Shown one piece after another: positions 1-10,593 of a DNA stretch of 64,000 nucleotides. Made by a program: the position numbers and the translations under genes. Below the pieces are notes generated by a model. It searched no databases. It worked only from the letters and a program-made list of their open reading frames with translations, and was not told the DNA's origin. The first letter of the stretch is position 1. Every line of letters starts with the position of its first letter. The stretch is from CAVXNP01 sp963763305. GTDB taxonomy: Bacteria > Pseudomonadota > Gammaproteobacteria > Xanthomonadales > Rhodanobacteraceae. The DNA lies in contig CAVXNP010000002.1 of NCBI GenBank assembly GCA_963763305.1, positions 1-64,000 of the forward strand, in the 5' to 3' direction.

Positions 1-131
1 GCAACACGCCATCGCCGCCATCCTCTCCGACATGGACGCCGAGATCGCCGCGCTGCAGCCTCGCCTCGACAAGACCCGCCATCAAGCAGGGGATGATGCA
101 GGAGCTCCTCACCGGGAGGACTGTCGACTAG
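1..131 (+). pseudogene. hsdS: Type I restriction-modification specificity subunit, C-terminal fragment, frameshifted
   Basis: Only the end of the gene lies in the window. The reading begins with the run AIAAILSDMDAEIAALQ, typical of the C-terminal coiled-coil spacer of HsdS (the subunit that recognises the DNA target for the HsdMS methylase and the HsdRMS nuclease). After DKTR the frame breaks near base 80 and continues in another frame as IKQGMMQELLTGRTVD before a TAG at 129-131; the MMQELLTGR tail is a hallmark of the family. Two missing bases, or one extra, restore the frame. hsdM is presumably just upstream, outside the window. The family assignment is strong; whether the shift is real is doubtful, given the other indels in this region. 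Confidence 0.8.
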
Positions 132-133
132 CT

Positions 134-2092
134 ATGAAAATCTCCACCATCCTCGACCACATCGACAGCGGGCACATGGCCTGCCTGAGTTCCAGCGCGG
201 CTACGTCTGGAACCGCGACCAGGTGCGCGGCCTGTTCGATTCGCTGTACCGGCGCCATCCGGTCGGCGGCCTGCTGGTGTGGGCCACCGAATCGAAGACG
301 GCCGACCCACCGCGGCGACGGGACCGCTGGCGGCGGGTGTGGTGAAGCTGCTGCTCGATGGCCAGCAGCGGATGACCTCGCTCTACGGCGTGGTGCGCGG
401 CAAGCCGCCGAAGTTCTTCGACGGCAACGCCCAGGCGTTCACCGGCCTGCGCTTCCACCTGGAGAGCGAGACCTTCGCGTTCTACCAGCCGGTGAAGATG
501 CAGGACGATCCGCTCTGGATCGACGTGACCGAGCTGATGCAGAAGGGCACGGCCGGGCTGGGCGAGTTCGTCGACCCGGCTCAGCTCGCAGCCGGAGCAT
601 GCGGCCGAAGGTCGGCGACTACGTCGGCGCGGCTCAGCCGGCTGCTCGGCATCACCGACATCGACCTGCACATCGAGGAGGTCACGGGCGCGGACAAGAC
701 GCTGGACGTGGTGGTCGACATCTTCAACCGCGTGAACAGCGGCGGCACCAAGCTCTCCAAGGGCGACCTGGCGCTGGCCAAGATCTGCGCCGACTGGCCG
801 GAGGCGCGCGACACGATGAAGGCCAAGCTCAAGGAATGGGCGAAGGCCGGCTACCACTTCAACCTCGACTGGCTGCTGCGCTCGGTGAACACGGTGCTGA
901 CCGGCGAGGCGAAGTTCCAGTACCTGCACGACAAGACCGCCGAGGAAATCCAGGACGGCCTGAAGCGGGCGACCAAGCACATCGACACCAGCCTGAACCT
1001 GATCGGCGGCCGGCTTGGGCTGGACCACGACCAGGTGTTCTTCGGCCGCTTCGGCGTGCCGGTGATGGTGCGCTATCTCGATCAGCGCACTGGCCCGATG
1101 GACGAGAAGGAGCGCGACAAGCTGCTGTTCTGGTTCGTGCAGGCGGGCATGTGGGGCCGCTTCTCCGGCTCGACCGAGTCGTTCATCGACCAGGACCTGG
1201 CGGCGCTGGAAGGTGCCGGACGGCGGTCTCGACAAGCTGCTGGAGCAGCTGCGCCTGTGGCACGGCGGACTGCGGGTGGAGCCGGGACATTTCACTGGCT
1301 GGAGCCTGGGCGCGCGCTTCTATCCCGTGCTGTACCTGCTCACCCGCATGGGCGAGCGCGCGACTGGGGCACCGGGCTGCCGCTCAAGTCCAGCCTGCTC
1401 GGCAAGATGAGCAGGCTGGAGGTGCACCACATCTTCCCCAAGGCGCAGCTCTACAAGCAGAAGTACAGGCGCGCGGAAGTGAACGCGCTCGCCAACTTCT
1501 GCTTCCTGACCAAGGACACGAACCTCAACATCAGCGACCGGCTGCCGGAAGAGTATTTCCCGGAGGTCGAGCAGGCGCACCCCGGCGCGCTGGCGTCGCA
1601 GTGGATCCCGATGGACCCGCGCTGTGGAAGATCGAGAACTTCCGAGATTTCCTTGAGGCCCGCAAGGCGCTGCTGGCCGCCGAGGTCAACCGGCGCATGG
1701 AGGAACTCCTGCACGGCGACACACGCTGGCTGGAAGGGCCGAGTGCCGCCGTTCCGCGCCCCGGCACCGGTCCGCGGCGGCATCACCAGCGAAGAGGAAG
1801 AGGCGCAGCTGGAAGAGCTGAACGAATGGGTGGAGGCCCAGGACTGCCGCGTGGCGTGCTGGCCTACGATTTCGCCGATCCCGACACCGGCGAGCAGAAG
1901 GCGTGTTCGACCTGGCATGGCCAGCGGCTTGCAGGAGGAGCTGAGCCAGCCCGTGGCCGTGCTGCTGAACGAGGGCGCGGAACGTCATCGCCATCGCCAG
2001 CCAGGCGGGTTTCCGTTGCTTTACCTCTGTCGGCGGAGTTTCAGCACTATGTGCGTGCCGAGGTGCTCGTGGAGGATGCGCCTGTTAGTTGA
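134..2092 (+). pseudogene. DUF262/GmrSD-type nuclease, many frameshifts
   Basis: Starts at ATG 134, two bases after hsdS. Pieces read in alternating frames give a full DUF262 protein: an N-terminal MKISTILDHIDSG segment, the PEFQRGYVWNRDQVRGLFDS block, the family signature LLLDGQQRMTSLYG near 350, a helical middle, and a C-terminal HNH-type block LEVHHIFPKAQLYK near 1420. GmrSD-family proteins of this architecture are NTP-dependent nucleases that cut modified or foreign DNA and often sit inside type I R-M loci, as here. About a dozen single-base gains and losses break the frame; the last segment ends ...EDAPVS at TGA 2090-2092. Conserved residues survive in every segment, so I favour sequencing error over decay. 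The exact substrate cannot be inferred. Confidence 0.75.
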
Positions 2093-2103
2093 GGTGCCCC
2101 TGC

Positions 2104-2152
2104 GTTTAGTACACCGCCAGCGCTTGTCTGTACTAAACACTGTGTTTAGTAT
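2104..2152. promoter_or_regulatory. Palindromic operator-like cluster upstream of fic
   Basis: 2131-2151 is a perfect 10-bp inverted repeat with a 1-base centre: TACTAAACAC, T, GTGTTTAGTA. A further half-site, GTTTAGTAC (2104-2112), is the exact inverse of GTACTAAAC (2130-2138). The cluster is AT-rich inside GC-rich DNA and lies 52-100 bases before the fic start. The geometry fits a dimeric transcription factor; the Fic protein itself ends in a winged-helix-like region, so autoregulation is possible but unproven. Confidence 0.6.
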
Positions 2153-2203
2153 GGGCCGGCTGGTGCGCTATACGAAACGCGCCATACAACACAGGGAAGG
2201 CTT

Positions 2204-3408
2204 ATGGATCGCTCACCCGCGGAGGTAGTCGACGGCCGTGCCGGTCGCTACCAACGCCAGGCCACCGGCTACCGCGCATTTGTGCCGGCACCGTTGCCAC
2301 CGGAGCCGCCGCTGCGACTGGAAGGTGAGTTGCAGGTGCTGCTGTCGCGCGCCGACCGCGCGCTCGGTCGGCTGGACGGCTCCGTGCAGACGCTGCCCAA
2401 CCCCGACCTGTTCGTGCTGATGTACGTGCGCAAGGAGGCGGTGCTCTCCAGCCAGATCGAGGGCACCCAAAGCTCGCTGCAGGATGTGTTGGCGGCCGAG
2501 GCGAAGGTGCTGGCAGCGGATCGTCCGCGCGACGTGGACGAGGTGGTGAACTACGTCGGCGCGATGAATTACGGGCTGGCCCGGTTGCAGCAGCTACCGG
2601 TGTCGGTGCGGCTGATCCGTGAGATCCACGAGCGCCTGCTGCAAGGCGTGCGCGGTAGCCGGCTGACGCCGGGTGAGCTGCGCGAAACCCAGAACTGGAT
2701 CGGCGCCGGCGGCTGCACGCTGGCCGAGGCGAACTTTGTGCCGCCGCCGCCGCATCTGCTCGGGGAGCTGCTGGGTGGGCTGGAGACGTTCCTGCACCAG
2801 CAGGACTCGGTGCCGCTGCTGATCAAGATCGGCCTGGCCCATGCGCAGTTCGAAACCATCCACCCGTTTCTCGATGGCAACGGCCGCGTGGGCCGGCTGC
2901 TGATCACTTTTCTGCTGTGCGAAAGCGCGGTGCTGCATAAACCCGTGCTGTACCTGTCGCACTACTTCAAACGCCATCGTCAGCAGTACTACGAGCACCT
3001 GCAGGCGATCCGCGACCGCGGCGACTGGGAAGGCTGGCTGGCGTTCTTCCTGCGTGGTATCGACGAAACCAGCGTGCAGGCCACGGAAACGGCGCGCCGC
3101 ATCCTGTGCTGCGCGAGGAGCACCGCGGTCTGATCACGGCGGAGCTGGGACGCGCGGCAGGCAACGGCCATCGCGTGCTGGAATCGCTGTATCAGCGGCC
3201 GATTGTTTCGGTGACGGAAGTGCAGACCCTGCTCGGCACCACCTACGCCGGCGCCAACCAGATCGTGGCGAGGCTGGAGCGGCTGGGCGTGCTGAGGGAG
3301 ATTACCGGTCACGCCCGCCACCGCCGGTTCCGCTATGAGGCGTATGTGAAGTTGTTCACTGATGACGAGCCGGTGGGTGCACGCGGCATGACAGGGAAGA
3401 CGCAATGA
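2204..3408 (+). pseudogene. Fic family protein with C-terminal winged-helix region, one frameshift
   Basis: Probable AMP-transferase of the Fic superfamily. The first segment carries an N-terminal Fic_N-type region with the SSQIEGTQSS block, then the catalytic motif HPFLDGNGRVGR with His at about residue 220. The SSQIEGT segment matches the inhibitory helix pattern (S/T)xxxE(G/N) that sits N-terminal in class II Fic proteins. Near base 3106 one base appears to be missing; the reading resumes as LREEHRGLITAELG and runs through a winged-helix-like segment (SVTEVQTLLGTTYAGANQIV) to the stop at 3406-3408. The start ATG follows AGGGAAGG. It overlaps the hsdR start (ATGA), so the two are translationally coupled. 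Fic genes are common passengers of type I R-M loci; the target protein is unknown. Confidence 0.8.
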
Positions 3409-6400
3409 ACATGATTGCCCAGCCTGAGCGGGTGACCCAGCAGCGGGTGATCGCGCTGTTTCGGGACGAGCTGAAGTACGACTACCTGGGCGACTGGAGT
3501 GATCGCGACAACAATCGCCAAATCGAGGATGGCCTGCTGAGCGATTGGCTGACCCGGCGCGGCTGCTCGCCTGCACAGATCGGTGCGGCACTGCACAAGT
3601 TGCACACCGAAGCGGACAACCCCAGCCGCACGCTGTACGAGAACAATCAGGCCGTTTACCAGTTGCTCCGCTATGGCATACCGGTACAGACCCAGGTGGG
3701 GCACAACCACGAGACGGTGCATCTGATCGATTGGGCCGAACCCGAGGCCAACGATTTCGCCATTGCCGAGGAAGTCAAGCTCAAGGGCGGCTTTGAACGT
3801 CGGCCCGATCTGGTGCTGTACGTCAACGGCATCGCGGTGGCGGTGATCGAACTGAAAAGCAGCCGGGTCAGCATCGGCGACGGTATTCGTCAGTTGCTGT
3901 CCAACCAGCAGCCGATGTTCAACGCATGGTTCTTCAGCACGGTGCAACTGGTGTTTGCCGGCAGCGACTCGGAAGGCCTGCAGTACGGCACCATCGAGAC
4001 GCAAGCCAAGTACTTTCTGAAATGGAAGGAAGACGAGGCCGACGACAGCCGCTACAAGCTGGACAAGTACCTGCTGAAGATGTGCCGCAAGGATCGGCTG
4101 ATCGAGCTGATGCGCGACTTCGTGCTGTTCGATGGCGGCATCAAGAAGGTGCCGCGGGTGCACCAGTATTTCGGCATCAAGGCCGCACAGCAGCATGCCC
4201 ATGAGCGCAAGGGCGGCATCATCTGGCACACCCAGGGCAGCGGCAAGAGCATCGTGATGGTGTTGCTGGCCCGTTGGCTGCTGCAGGACAACCCGCATGC
4301 ACGCGTGGTGGTGATCACCGATCGCGACGAGCTGGACAAGCAGATCGAGCGGGTATTCCGCGACGTCGGTGAAACGATCTATCGCACCCATAGTGGCCGC
4401 GACCTGATGCACCAGTTGGGCCAGGCTCGCCACGGCTGCTGTGTTCGCTGGTGCACAAGTTCGGGCTGGATGCGCGTGGCAGGAAGGACCAGGAGTTCGA
4501 GGCCTTCATCGAGGAACTGCAGGCACAGCCCAGCCCCGCGGTGGGCGAGGTGTTCGTGTTTGTCGACGAATGCCACCGCACGCAGAGCGGCCGCCTGCAC
4601 AAGGTGATGAAGGCCTTGATGCCGAACGCGGTGTTCATCGGCTTCACCGGTACACCGTTGCTGAAGAAGGACAAGCAGACCAGCCTGGAAGTATTCGGCG
4701 GCTACATCCACACCTACAAATTCAGCGAGGCGGTGGCGGATGACGTGGTGCTGGATCTGGTCTACGAGGCGCGTGACATCGACCAGAAGCTGGGTTCGTC
4801 GGAAAGGATCGACCAGTGGTTCGAGGCCAAGACCCGTGGCCTCAACGACTGGCAGAAGGACGAGCTGAAGAAGACCTGGGGCACCTTGCAGCGTGTGCTG
4901 AGTTCACGCTCGCGCATGGAGCGCGTGGTCGAGGACATGGTGTTCGACTTCAGCGTGAAGCCGCGGCTGTCCAGCGAGCGTGGCAACGCGATCCTGGTGG
5001 CGCGCAGCATTCTCGATGCCTGCAAATACTTCAGCCTGTTCCAGAAGACCCCGCTCAAGGGCAAGTGCGCGGTGGTGACCTCCTACAACCCGCAGGCGCG
5101 CGACGTGTCGCTGGAGGAGACCGGTGCCAACACCGACACCGACAAGCAGTTCATCTTCAACACCTACACCGACCTGCTGCAAGACGTCGAGAGCGCAGCC
5201 CGGCAAGAGCAAGACGGAAACCTACGAGGATCGCGCCAAGAAGCTGTTCGTGGAGCAGCCGGCCAACATGCGGCTGTTGATCGTGGTGGACAAACTGCTG
5301 ACCGGCTTCGACGCGCCGCCATGCACGTATCTCTACATCGACAAGTCGATGCAGGATCACGGCCTGTTCCAGGCGATCTGCCGGACCAACCGGCTCGACG
5401 GCGACGACAAGGATTTCGGCTACATCGTCGACTACAAGGATCTGTTCAAGAAGCTGGTGAACGAGAAGGGCACCGGGGCGCTGCAGGTCTATTCCTCCGA
5501 GCTGGATCACAGCGCCGGCGGTGCTGACCCGGACGTGCTGATGCAGGATCGACTGGAACAAGGGCGCGAGCGGCTGGATGACGCGCTGGAGGCACTGGGT
5601 CTGTTGTGCGAACCGGTGCCGCCGCCCCGAAGCGAGCGGGATTACATCCGCTATTTCTGCGGCAACACCGAGATCGCCAGTGATCTGAAGAAGTTCGAGC
5701 CGCGTCGGGTGTCGCTGTACAAGGCGGCCGTGGCCTTGCTACGAGCCTACGGCAATCTTGCCGACGATCTGGTGGGCGCGGGTTACGACGGCGGCGACAT
5801 CAAGCCGCATCAAGGGCGACGTGAAGCGTTACACCGATCTGCGCGAAGTGATCCGCCGGGCCAGCGGCGAGACGCTGGATCTCAAGCCGTTCGAAGCGGA
5901 CATGCGGCACCTGATCGACACCTACATCGAGGCGAAGGCGCCGCGGAAGATCTCCCCGTTCGATGATCTCGGGCTGCTGGATCTGATCACCCGCACCGGC
6001 ATGGACGAAGCGATCAAGCAGCTGCCCGACGGCATCAAGGGCAGCAAGGATGCGGTGGCCGAAACCATCGAGAACAACGTACGCAGCAAGATCATCCAGG
6101 AGCACCTGAACAACCCGGCCTACTTCGAGAAGATGTCGGCGCTGCTGGACGAGGTGATCAAGTTCCGCAAGGAGCAGGCCGACCGGTACGAGGAGTACCT
6201 GAAGAAGATCGCCGACCTGATCGGCAAGGTGCAGGCCGGTCATGCGGAGGACACGCCGGAACCACTCAAGCGCAGCGCGGGACTGCGCGCCATCTACGAC
6301 AACCTGCGGTTGCCGCCGGCGCCTGCCGCGGCATTGAATCTTCAGGACGACGGTGGGCCCGTTGCCGATGCCGGATCCGAAACTGAAGCTCGCCGTGGAT

Positions 6401-6559
6401 ATCGATGAAGCGGTCAAGCGGGAGCGTCACGCTGACTGGCGCGGCAATGCTGCCCGGGAGAACCACATCAAGCGGGAAGCGCTGCTGCCCTTGCTCGACA
6501 ACGACGTCGCCGAGGTCGAGCGCATCTTCGACATCATCAAACAGCAGCCGGAGTATTGA
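3405..6559 (+). pseudogene. hsdR: Type I restriction enzyme motor/nuclease subunit, frameshifted
   Basis: HsdR, the ATP-driven translocase and endonuclease subunit of a type I system. The N-terminal nuclease motif is visible (Asp at about residue 135 in RPDLVLYVNG, then IELKSS), followed by Walker A QGSGKS (about 277-282), the DEAD-type box VFVDECHRTQ near 4560, motif III GFTGTPLL, and later helicase motifs (LLTGFDAPP, AICRTNRLDG). The C-terminal helical region ends ...FDIIKQQPEY with TGA at 6557-6559. The frame breaks near 4435, 5195, 5805 and 6345, with family-like sequence on both sides each time. The total coding length, roughly 1050 codons, is normal for the family. It overlaps fic upstream and ygjP downstream, so all three look like one transcript. 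Confidence 0.88.
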
Positions 6560-7282
6560 TGGGCACCCGGATCGACCTTGGCGGCATTGCGGTGGACGTG
6601 GTGCGCAAGGACATCAAGAACGTCCATCTTGGCGTCTACCCGCCCGGCGGCAAGGTGCGCATCGCCGCGCCGGCATGGATGGAGCTGGACACCATTCGCT
6701 TGTTCGCGATCAACAAGCTGGCCTGGATCAAGCAGCAGCAGAAGAAGATGCGCGCGCAGGAGCGCGAGACGCCGCGCGAATACCTGGAGCGTGAAAGCCA
6801 CTATGTCTGGGGGCGGCGGTACCTGCTGAAGATCGTCGAGCAGGACGCTCGGCCAGCGGTCGAGTTGACGCCACCGCCATCTGCGATTGCAGGTGCGCCC
6901 GGGTGCGGATGCGAAAAAGCGGGAGGCGGCTGCTGGCGGACTGGTATCGCGATCAGCTGAAGCAGGCGGTGCCAGCGCTACTCGCCAAGTGGGAGCCGCT
7001 CATCGGGGTGTCGTGCTGAGCGATTTCTACGTGCAGCGCATGAAGACGAAGTGGGGCGGCTGCAATCCGCAGAGTCGCGCATCATCCGGCTCAATACCGA
7101 GCTGGCCAAGAAGCCGCCGGAGTGCCTCGAATACATCGTCGTCCACGAGCTGGTGCACCTGCGCGAGCCGACCCATAACGATCGCTTCGTGGCGTGGATG
7201 AATAGGCTGATGCCGCATTGGCGCGAATGCCGCGACATGCTCAACCGATTGCCGGTGCGAAACGAGCATTGGCGACTATTAG
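6559..7282 (+). pseudogene. YgjP/DUF45-type zinc metallopeptidase, frameshifted
   Basis: The ATG at 6559 overlaps the hsdR stop (TGATG). The first segment, MGTRIDLGGIAVDVVRKDIK, is typical of the YgjP family; the zinc-binding block IVVHELVHLREPTHNDRF (HEXXH) is near 7135-7190, preceded by WGGCNPQSR. The frame breaks near 6885-6960, 7055-7080 and 7276; the last repair gives a stop at 7280-7282. Family members are M48-like metalloproteases, often encoded immediately after hsdR in type I loci, but their role there is not established. The length of about 240 codons fits. The frameshifts are probably the same artefact as in hsdR. Confidence 0.75.
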
Positions 7283-7524
7283 CAATCGATGGCGAGTTTA
7301 GTTTGCTTGCCTGCCTTGCGAGGGAGTGGGGCAGCCGCACCGTTGATTCTGAATTGCGCTGTCCCAGGCCTGGCTTTAGGCGTTCAGGCGCCCCCCCCCA
7401 TGACTTCCGGCCGTGTCCACCCGCCCCCGGCAGGGGGCACACTCGCGTAGCTTCTCGGGCTCACTTTCCCCGCTCCGCCGCGCCGGCGACCCCGCGCGTG
7501 GCAGCTCATCGCACAAGGACACCT

Positions 7525-10170
7525 ATGCGCCGTCATCTTGCTACCGCCATCTGCTTTGCCCTGGCCGGCGTTTCCGCCGTGCCGCTGGCTGCCACCGCCG
7601 CACCGGCGGCGCGCGAGGCCACCACCCAGCTGCCGCGCGGCGTGGTGCCGTCGCACTACGACGTGGCGGTGGTGCCGCACGCGGACAAGCTCACGTTCGA
7701 TGGCAAGGCCACGGTCACCATCGCGGTGACCAAGCCGACCTCCAGCATCACCTTGAATGCGGCGGACCTGGACTTTTCCTCGGCCTCGCTGACCCCGGTG
7801 AAGGGCTCGATGGCCTTCGCCGCGCCCAAGGTGTCGGTGGATGCCAAGGCGCAGACCGCCACGTTCACCTTTGCCCACCCGATTCCTGCCGGCAGCTACC
7901 GCCTGGCAATGACCTACACCGGCAAGATCGGCACCCAGGCCAACGGCATCTTCGCGCTGGACTACGACACCAAGTCGGGCAAGAAGCGCGCCCTGTACAC
8001 GCAGTTCGAGAATTCGGACGCGCGCCGCTTCGTGCCGTCGTGGGACGAGCCCAACTACAAGGCCACCTTCACCCTGACCGCCACTGTGCCGAGCGAGCAG
8101 ATGGCGGTGAGCAACATGCCGATCGCCTCGAAGAAGGACCTGGGCAACGGCATGACGGAGGTGCATTTCGGGCGGTCGCCGAAGATGTCCACCTACCTGC
8201 TGTTCTTCGGGCTGGGCGATTTCGAGCGCCGCACCACCACCAGCGATGGCACCGAGATCGGCGTGATCGCGCAGAAGGGCATGGTCGACCAGGCCGACTT
8301 CGCGATGAAGTCCTCCAGCGACGTGCTGAAGGAATACAACGACTACTTCGGCGTGAAGTACCCGCTGCCCAAGCTGGACAACATCGCCGCGCCGGGCCGC
8401 AGCCAGTTCTTCTCGGCGATGGAGAACTGGGGCGCGATCTTCACCTTCGAGTATTCGCTGCTGTTGAACCCGGAAATCTCCACCCAGCTGGACAAGCAGC
8501 GCGTGTTCAACGTCGCCGCCCACGAAATGGCGCATCAGTGGTTTGGCGACCTGGTCACCATGAACTGGTGGGACGACCTGTGGCTGAACGAGGGCTTTGC
8601 CTCGTGGATGGCCTCGCGCACCACCGAAAAGCTGCATCCGGAGTGGCACACCAACCTGTATGCGGTGGGCGTGCGCGAAGGCGCCATGTCGCAGGACGCC
8701 GTGGTGACCACCCATCCGGTGGTGCAGCACGTGCAGACGGTGGAGCAGGCCAGCCAGGCGTTCGACGCCATCACCTACTCCAAGGGCGAGGCGGTGATCC
8801 ACATGCTGGAAGGCTACGTGGGCGCAGATGCCTGGCGCACCGGCGTGCGCAACTACATCAAGGCGCACGCGTACGGCAACACGGTCTCCGACGACCTGTG
8901 GCAGGCGGTGCAGGGCGCCGCGGGCAAGCCGATCATGCAGATCGCGCACGACTTCACGCTGCAGCCGGGCATCCCGCTGATTCGCGTGCAGACGGCCGCA
9001 TGCAGCAGCGGCAAGACCACCATCGCGCTGAGCCAGGGCGAGTTCACCAAGGATCGCCCGGAAAAGAAGCCGCTGCGCTGGCACGTGCCGGTGATCGCGC
9101 AGACGGTGGGCGGCAAGCCGGCCAGCACCGTGGTCAATGGCAAGGCCACCCTGAGCGTGCCCGGCTGCGGTCCGGTGCTGGTCAATGCCGGGCAGACCGG
9201 CTACTACCGCACGCTGTATTCGCAGGCGCAGTTCGATGCGCTCAAGGACAACTTCGCCAAGCTGGCGCCGATCGACCAGCTGGGGCTGATGGGTGACACC
9301 TGGGCGCTGGGCATGGCCGGCAACGAGCCGGTGTCCAACCTGCTGGCCCTGGTGACGGCTACCCCGGCCGACGCCGATCCGCAGGTCTGGGCGGAGGTGG
9401 CCGGCGACTTCAGCGCGCTGAACCACTACTACCGTGGCGACACGGCCGGGCAGGCGCGCCTGCAGGCGTTTGCGCGGGCGCAGCTGCGTCCGGTGTTCGA
9501 CAAGATCGGCTGGGAAGCCAAGCCGGGCGAGAGCGACCCCACCGCCAACCTGCGCATGCAGCTGATCGGCGTGCTGGCCGACCTGGGCGACCCGCAGGTG
9601 ATCGCCGAGGCCCGCCGTCGCTTCGCCGCGCAGAAGACCGACCCCAACGCGGTGCCGGTGGCGCTGCGCAAGCTGATCACCGGTGTGGTGGCGGTCCATG
9701 CCGACGAGGCCACCTGGAACCAGCTGCACGCACAGGCCAAGGCCGAGACCACGCCGCTGATCAAGGATCAGCTGTACAGCATGCTGGCGGTGGCCAAGGA
9801 CGACGAGCTGGCCCAGCGCGCGCTGGAGCTGGCGCTGACCGACGAGCCGGGCGCCACCAACAGCGCCGGGATGATCCGCGCGGTCGGCTACGAGCATCCG
9901 GAGATGGCGTTCGACTTTGCGCTGGCCCACCGCGAGCAGGTCAACAAGCTGGTCGACTCCACCTCCAGCAGCCGCTACTACCCGTACCTGGGGGCCAGCT
10001 CGACCAAGCCTGAGATGATCGAGAAGATCCAGGACTACGCGCAGAAGTACATCGCGCCCGGTTCGCGCCGGGTAGCCAACTCGGTGGTGGCCAACATCAA
10101 GTACCGCATGATGATCCGCAAGGACCGTCTGCCGGCGATCGACGCGTGGCTGGAGAAGCATTCGGGCTGA
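7525..10170 (+). CDS. M1 family zinc aminopeptidase, exported
   Basis: 881 residues. The frame is open further upstream, but ATG 7525 is chosen because it follows a purine-rich CAAGGA and gives a signal peptide (MRRHLATAICFALAGVSAVP...ATAAPA). The M1 signatures are all present: an exopeptidase motif SAMENWG (the GAMEN variant), HEMAHQWFGDLVT with zinc ligands His333 and His337 and catalytic Glu334, and third ligand Glu356 in WLNEGFASW. The C-terminal half is the helical ERAP1-like domain. It probably trims N-terminal residues from peptides in the periplasm. It is followed by a strong terminator, so it looks monocistronic. Confidence 0.93.
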   Translation: MRRHLATAICFALAGVSAVPLAATAAPAAREATTQLPRGVVPSHYDVAVVPHADKLTFDGKATVTIAVTKPTSSITLNAADLDFSSASLTPVKGSMAFAAPKVSVDAKAQTATFTFAHPIPAGSYRLAMTYTGKIGTQANGIFALDYDTKSGKKRALYTQFENSDARRFVPSWDEPNYKATFTLTATVPSEQMAVSNMPIASKKDLGNGMTEVHFGRSPKMSTYLLFFGLGDFERRTTTSDGTEIGVIAQKGMVDQADFAMKSSSDVLKEYNDYFGVKYPLPKLDNIAAPGRSQFFSAMENWGAIFTFEYSLLLNPEISTQLDKQRVFNVAAHEMAHQWFGDLVTMNWWDDLWLNEGFASWMASRTTEKLHPEWHTNLYAVGVREGAMSQDAVVTTHPVVQHVQTVEQASQAFDAITYSKGEAVIHMLEGYVGADAWRTGVRNYIKAHAYGNTVSDDLWQAVQGAAGKPIMQIAHDFTLQPGIPLIRVQTAACSSGKTTIALSQGEFTKDRPEKKPLRWHVPVIAQTVGGKPASTVVNGKATLSVPGCGPVLVNAGQTGYYRTLYSQAQFDALKDNFAKLAPIDQLGLMGDTWALGMAGNEPVSNLLALVTATPADADPQVWAEVAGDFSALNHYYRGDTAGQARLQAFARAQLRPVFDKIGWEAKPGESDPTANLRMQLIGVLADLGDPQVIAEARRRFAAQKTDPNAVPVALRKLITGVVAVHADEATWNQLHAQAKAETTPLIKDQLYSMLAVAKDDELAQRALELALTDEPGATNSAGMIRAVGYEHPEMAFDFALAHREQVNKLVDSTSSSRYYPYLGASSTKPEMIEKIQDYAQKYIAPGSRRVANSVVANIKYRMMIRKDRLPAIDAWLEKHSG

Positions 10171-10195
10171 TCGTCCGAAGATCGTTGCGTGAACC

Positions 10196-10222
10196 AGGAG
10201 GCCCCGCGATGCGGGGCCTCCT
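10196..10222 (+). terminator. Intrinsic terminator after the M1 aminopeptidase
   Basis: A perfect 12-bp stem (AGGAGGCCCCGC / GCGGGGCCTCCT) around a GAT loop, starting 26 bases after the stop codon and followed by CGTTTG. The T-tract is short. Confidence 0.8.
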
Positions 10223-10593
10223 CGTTTGGGCGAACCGCGTGGGCCACGAATCGAGTTGGCCGCATGACGGATGCCCCTGGCCGCCGTATCGCCGAAATGG
10301 GTCGTGCCGATGGTCGGCGACGCCTGGCGGGTGGCGGCCGGCCAGGCCGGCCTGTGGCTTGCCCGGGTTTGCCAGAGTTGCCGGTGCGCGACCGGGCCGC
10401 TATGCGGGCCCGGCAGGATGGCCGGTAGCCGGAATGCATTTTCCTTCGAATGGCGCGGCACGGCCCCACCCGCGTCTTTCGTCGGAAGCCGGTGCGTGCC
10501 CGGGTGGCGATGGGTGTATGCAGGGCGCGGGGCCATGGTTCGACCAGCCATTCACGCCCGGCGTGCCACATCTTTGTCATCCGGTGACGGGAG
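10223..10593. other. Gene-free stretch of 371 bp
   Basis: Lies between the aminopeptidase terminator and the histidine phosphatase. Several frames stay open by composition, but none shows family resemblance or a convincing start. No repeat or RNA was recognised. It presumably holds the promoter of the downstream gene pair. Confidence 0.5.

Noticed and set aside
7384..10551. A 1055-codon open frame antisense to the M1 aminopeptidase
   Set aside because: A shadow of high-GC coding DNA; low-complexity Arg/His/Val-rich translation with no family features.
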